A stretch of 32,575 bases of DNA from Candidatus Woesearchaeota archaeon (GTDB lineage Archaea > Nanobdellota > Nanobdellia > Woesearchaeales > GW2011-AR9): assembly GCA_018655525.1 (NCBI GenBank), contig JABIJM010000013.1, positions 1 to 32,575 of the forward strand, in the 5' to 3' direction. Numbering within the stretch: position 1 is the first letter of the stretch; every line of letters begins with the position of its first letter. Made by a program: the position numbers and the translations under genes. Below are positions 31,198-32,575 of this stretch, in pieces. Under the pieces are notes generated by a model. It did no database searches. It worked only from the letters and a program-made list of their open reading frames with translations, and had not been told where the DNA came from.

Positions 31198-32007
31198 TCA
31201 AATCCGATCAGGGGCGCTCACGAGGGGATTTATTCCCCTCACTTTTAATAATTCTAAACGGTCGTTTATATTTGTTCCTTTTGGTAAATATCCATATTCT
31301 TTCCAAACACGGTATCTTGTAATTGAATTATAGCTTGAATATCCTACTTCTTCAATCCATTTTGAAAGATTTTTTTTACCATTTATCTCAATTTGATGAC
31401 TAACAAAGGGTTTATCTATTCTAATTCTATTATATGTAGCAGAAAAAATATTAAAATCCATTTCAATTAATAATTCTTTAAGAGAATCATGAAGCGTTTT
31501 ACTATTTGTTGCATGACTGATTACTGGATATTTTCCTCCCTTCTTGAAGACAAGACTAAAATCGGTGTCTGCAATCCCTCTAAGGAAAGCTCGTTTTATC
31601 TTCATATTTGAATTAAGTATGGGTTTTGGAATTCTTATGTTTGTTTTAGGGCTAAAAGAAATGTCACAAGAGTTATGGAGGAATGTTAATATTGCTTTAG
31701 ATCTAATTTCAATTTTTACAATATTTTTTGTAGATTTTGTTATATTAACTTTTTTATTGAATAAATTATTAATAAGTGGTTTTATGAATTCAATATACCA
31801 TTGGTATTCATTAATTTGATGTCCTCCATATAAAAGATGATAATCCCATTTGTTTTTTCTAATTTTAAGCTTCATGTATCCATCACCCACATGAAACCCT
31901 AAAAAATACGCTAATTCTTCTGTAAGAAATTCGGGAACTTTAATCCCAAGACGTTTGTCGTTGTTGCTATATTCTACTTTTGATAAATCTAATTTTTTCA
32001 TTTTCAC
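31198..32007 (-). CDS. LAGLIDADG-type homing endonuclease
   Basis: The 269-residue product has two LAGLIDADG-like motifs, ELAYFLGFHVGDG (31-43, Asp42) and AFLRGIADTDFS (140-151, Asp149), each followed by a beta-rich DNA-contact region. This is the single-chain two-motif layout. Such enzymes cut one long target and help introns or their own gene to spread. The last six codons are antisense to the 3' 19 nt of the intron-bearing tRNA-Asn. The start may be the GTG at 32007 (leaderless by TATA spacing) or the ATG two codons later. Asp149 is followed by Phe, not Gly, so activity is not certain. Confidence 0.82.
   Translation of the reverse strand: MKMKKLDLSKVEYSNNDKRLGIKVPEFLTEELAYFLGFHVGDGYMKLKIRKNKWDYHLLYGGHQINEYQWYIEFIKPLINNLFNKKVNITKSTKNIVKIEIRSKAILTFLHNSCDISFSPKTNIRIPKPILNSNMKIKRAFLRGIADTDFSLVFKKGGKYPVISHATNSKTLHDSLKELLIEMDFNIFSATYNRIRIDKPFVSHQIEINGKKNLSKWIEEVGYSSYNSITRYRVWKEYGYLPKGTNINDRLELLKVRGINPLVSAPDRI
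31222..31240 (+). terminator. Hairpin after tRNA-Asn
   Basis: GAGGGG and CCCCTC flank a 7-nt loop, five bases after the tRNA, followed by ACTTTT. It may end or process the tRNA transcript. It lies inside the endonuclease coding region on the other strand, so the repeat might also be chance. Confidence 0.4.
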
Positions 32008-32030
32008 CAGAAATCAAATGAGAAAATTTA

Positions 32031-32038
32031 TTTATAAA
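32031..32038 (-). promoter_or_regulatory. TATA box of the endonuclease gene
   Basis: The minus-strand TTTATAAA core is centred about 27 nt before the GTG at 32007, which favours a leaderless GTG start. Confidence 0.45.
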
Positions 32039-32072
32039 TTCTATCTGAACTTGTCTAGTGGTCGTGTGCTTC

Positions 32073-32351
32073 TTATTTCTTCTTAAATATTTTGTCTTGT
32101 GGTAAACCAATAGAATAAACTTTCTTAGCAATCTTTTCCATTAACTTCACATCAGAACATTCTTTAAACATCAATTCTCCATATCCATGTACAATCACTT
32201 CAACTTCTTGTTCCTTAATCACTAAAAGAATCTTTGTATCTAAGACCACATTAAACTTTTTAGAAATTGCAGCAAGATCTAACTTCACTCTTTGCGGAAG
32301 TTTTGCAGAATATGCTGCTTTCGTCTTACATTTTTCTAATGTGAATTTCAT
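32073..32351 (-). CDS. Small soluble protein of unknown function
   Basis: The 92-residue product is an alpha/beta protein (KFTLEKCKTKAAYSAKLPQR, then a strand pattern VVLDTKILLVIK and EVEVIVHGYGEL) with a basic end (DKIFKKK). It has no signal peptide or membrane helix. A TATA box at 32371-32380 sits 25-26 nt upstream, so it is leaderless. The compact size suggests a conserved small domain, but I do not recognise the family. Confidence 0.65.
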   Translation of the reverse strand: MKFTLEKCKTKAAYSAKLPQRVKLDLAAISKKFNVVLDTKILLVIKEQEVEVIVHGYGELMFKECSDVKLMEKIAKKVYSIGLPQDKIFKKK

Positions 32352-32370
32352 TATGTAGTAAAAGGACCTA

Positions 32371-32380
32371 TACTTTAAAA
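32371..32380 (-). promoter_or_regulatory. TATA box, leaderless promoter
   Basis: TTTTAAAGTA on the minus strand is about 25-26 nt before the ATG at 32351. Confidence 0.45.
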
Positions 32381-32388
32381 AACCTAAC

Positions 32389-32400
32389 TTTTATATACTC
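32389..32400 (+). promoter_or_regulatory. TATA box of the last gene
   Basis: CTTTTATATACT predicts a start near 32420, just before the ribosome site AGAGGTTA (32423-32430) and the ATG at 32435. Confidence 0.5.
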
Positions 32401-32434
32401 TAAAAAAATAATCCTTATTAAAAGAGGTTAAATT

Positions 32435-32575
32435 ATGGCTAAACGAAAATCATCTAAACGAAAATCAAGTTCAAAAAAATCAGTAGAGTTACATAGAATT
32501 GCACATTATGCATTCTTTGCAGGACTTTTAATTGCAATCATTGCAGGTTTATTTCAAAATTTTATCAGTGCTGAA
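32435..32575 (+). CDS. Membrane protein, 5' part only
   Basis: Forty-seven codons are visible before the right edge. A Lys/Arg/Ser-rich N-terminus (AKRKSSKRKSSSKKS) is followed by a hydrophobic helix (about residues 23-42). The basic start and helix suggest a membrane protein with its N-terminus in the cytoplasm. The ATG is set by AGAGGTTA 4 nt upstream. Too little is present to name it. Confidence 0.65.
   Translation, partial: MAKRKSSKRKSSSKKSVELHRIAHYAFFAGLLIAIIAGLFQNFISAE

Larger units (their letters stand above)
31105..31216 (+). tRNA. tRNA-Asn(GUU) with two introns
   Basis: The acceptor stem GCCCCTG/CAGGGGC and T arm ATCGG-TTCAAAT-CCGAT pair fully; the discriminator is G, as in archaeal tRNA-Asn. 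The 112-nt gene is 39 nt too long. Removing 31120-31142 (23 nt, D loop) and 31165-31180 (16 nt, between positions 37 and 38) leaves exactly 73 nt: D arm GCTT-AGTGGTTA-TAGC, anticodon arm TGCGG-CTGTTAA-CCGCA with anticodon GTT, variable loop GGATC. CTGTTAA is the usual tRNA-Asn loop. No CCA is encoded. The promoter is at 31072-31084. Confidence 0.88.

Noticed and set aside
31142-31333. Plus-strand frame running through tRNA-Asn
   Set aside because: It starts inside the tRNA gene and continues antisense to the endonuclease gene.
31105-32007. tRNA-Asn as an attachment site of an integrated virus or plasmid
   Set aside because: No integrase and no second copy of the tRNA 3' end was noticed within the window; only the endonuclease gene is adjacent.

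Overview
The window is archaeal, AT-rich and very compact. It most resembles a DPANN archaeon of the Woesearchaeota/Pacearchaeota type; that placement is my inference from gene content and style, not from a search. Direct archaeal markers are a transcription factor B, a GatD amidotransferase subunit, a PAC2-family protein, a TrmB-type regulator, class III (prepilin-like) signal peptides, and tRNA genes without encoded CCA, one of which carries bulge-helix-bulge introns. Most first-in-operon genes have a TATA box 25-28 nt before the start codon, which implies leaderless mRNAs. Genes inside operons follow ATGA overlaps or TAAAATG junctions. No non-coding gap exceeds about 140 nt, so there is no long unexplained stretch.

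Layout. 1-4845 (minus): two surface-layer-like proteins in one operon, the larger running off the left edge. 4963-5785 (minus): a coiled-coil protein and a 47-residue prepilin-like membrane peptide. 5933-8838 (plus): tfb, an unknown gene, a HAD phosphatase and a tandem HIT-domain protein. 8878-9927 (plus): a DHH phosphoesterase whose 3' end overlaps that of a convergent three-domain salvage protein (kinase-MTAP-APRT, 9888-12218). 12270-14643 (plus): gatD, a membrane protein, a Cys-rich lipoprotein and a VIT1/CCC1 transporter. 14696-15446: a small protein and a 3-methyladenine DNA glycosylase. 15497-17190: a membrane protein, tRNA-Leu(GAG) and a PAC2 protein. 17191-18065 (minus): three small unknown genes in one operon, divergent from a TrmB-family regulator.

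18982-29352 (plus) is one four-gene operon of exported proteins: a 658-residue prepilin-like protein, a 1782-residue Cys-rich surface protein, a 180-residue membrane-anchored protein and an 838-residue secreted protein that joins SGNH-hydrolase-like, lytic-transglycosylase-like and N-acetylmuramoyl-alanine-amidase-like domains. Archaea have no murein, so this operon reads as a device aimed at bacterial cell walls. It is my leading candidate for an undescribed system.

29364-32575 holds a PH-domain membrane protein, a small zinc-finger protein, a lysine-tract peptide, a metallophosphoesterase, a tRNA-Asn(GUU) with two introns, a LAGLIDADG endonuclease gene overlapping the tRNA 3' end, a conserved small protein and the start of a membrane protein.

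Other standouts are the kinase-MTAP-APRT fusion (methylthioadenosine to AMP in one chain), a double HIT protein lacking its catalytic histidine, a probable ATT start codon on a surface-protein gene, and single TATA boxes placed symmetrically between divergent genes.
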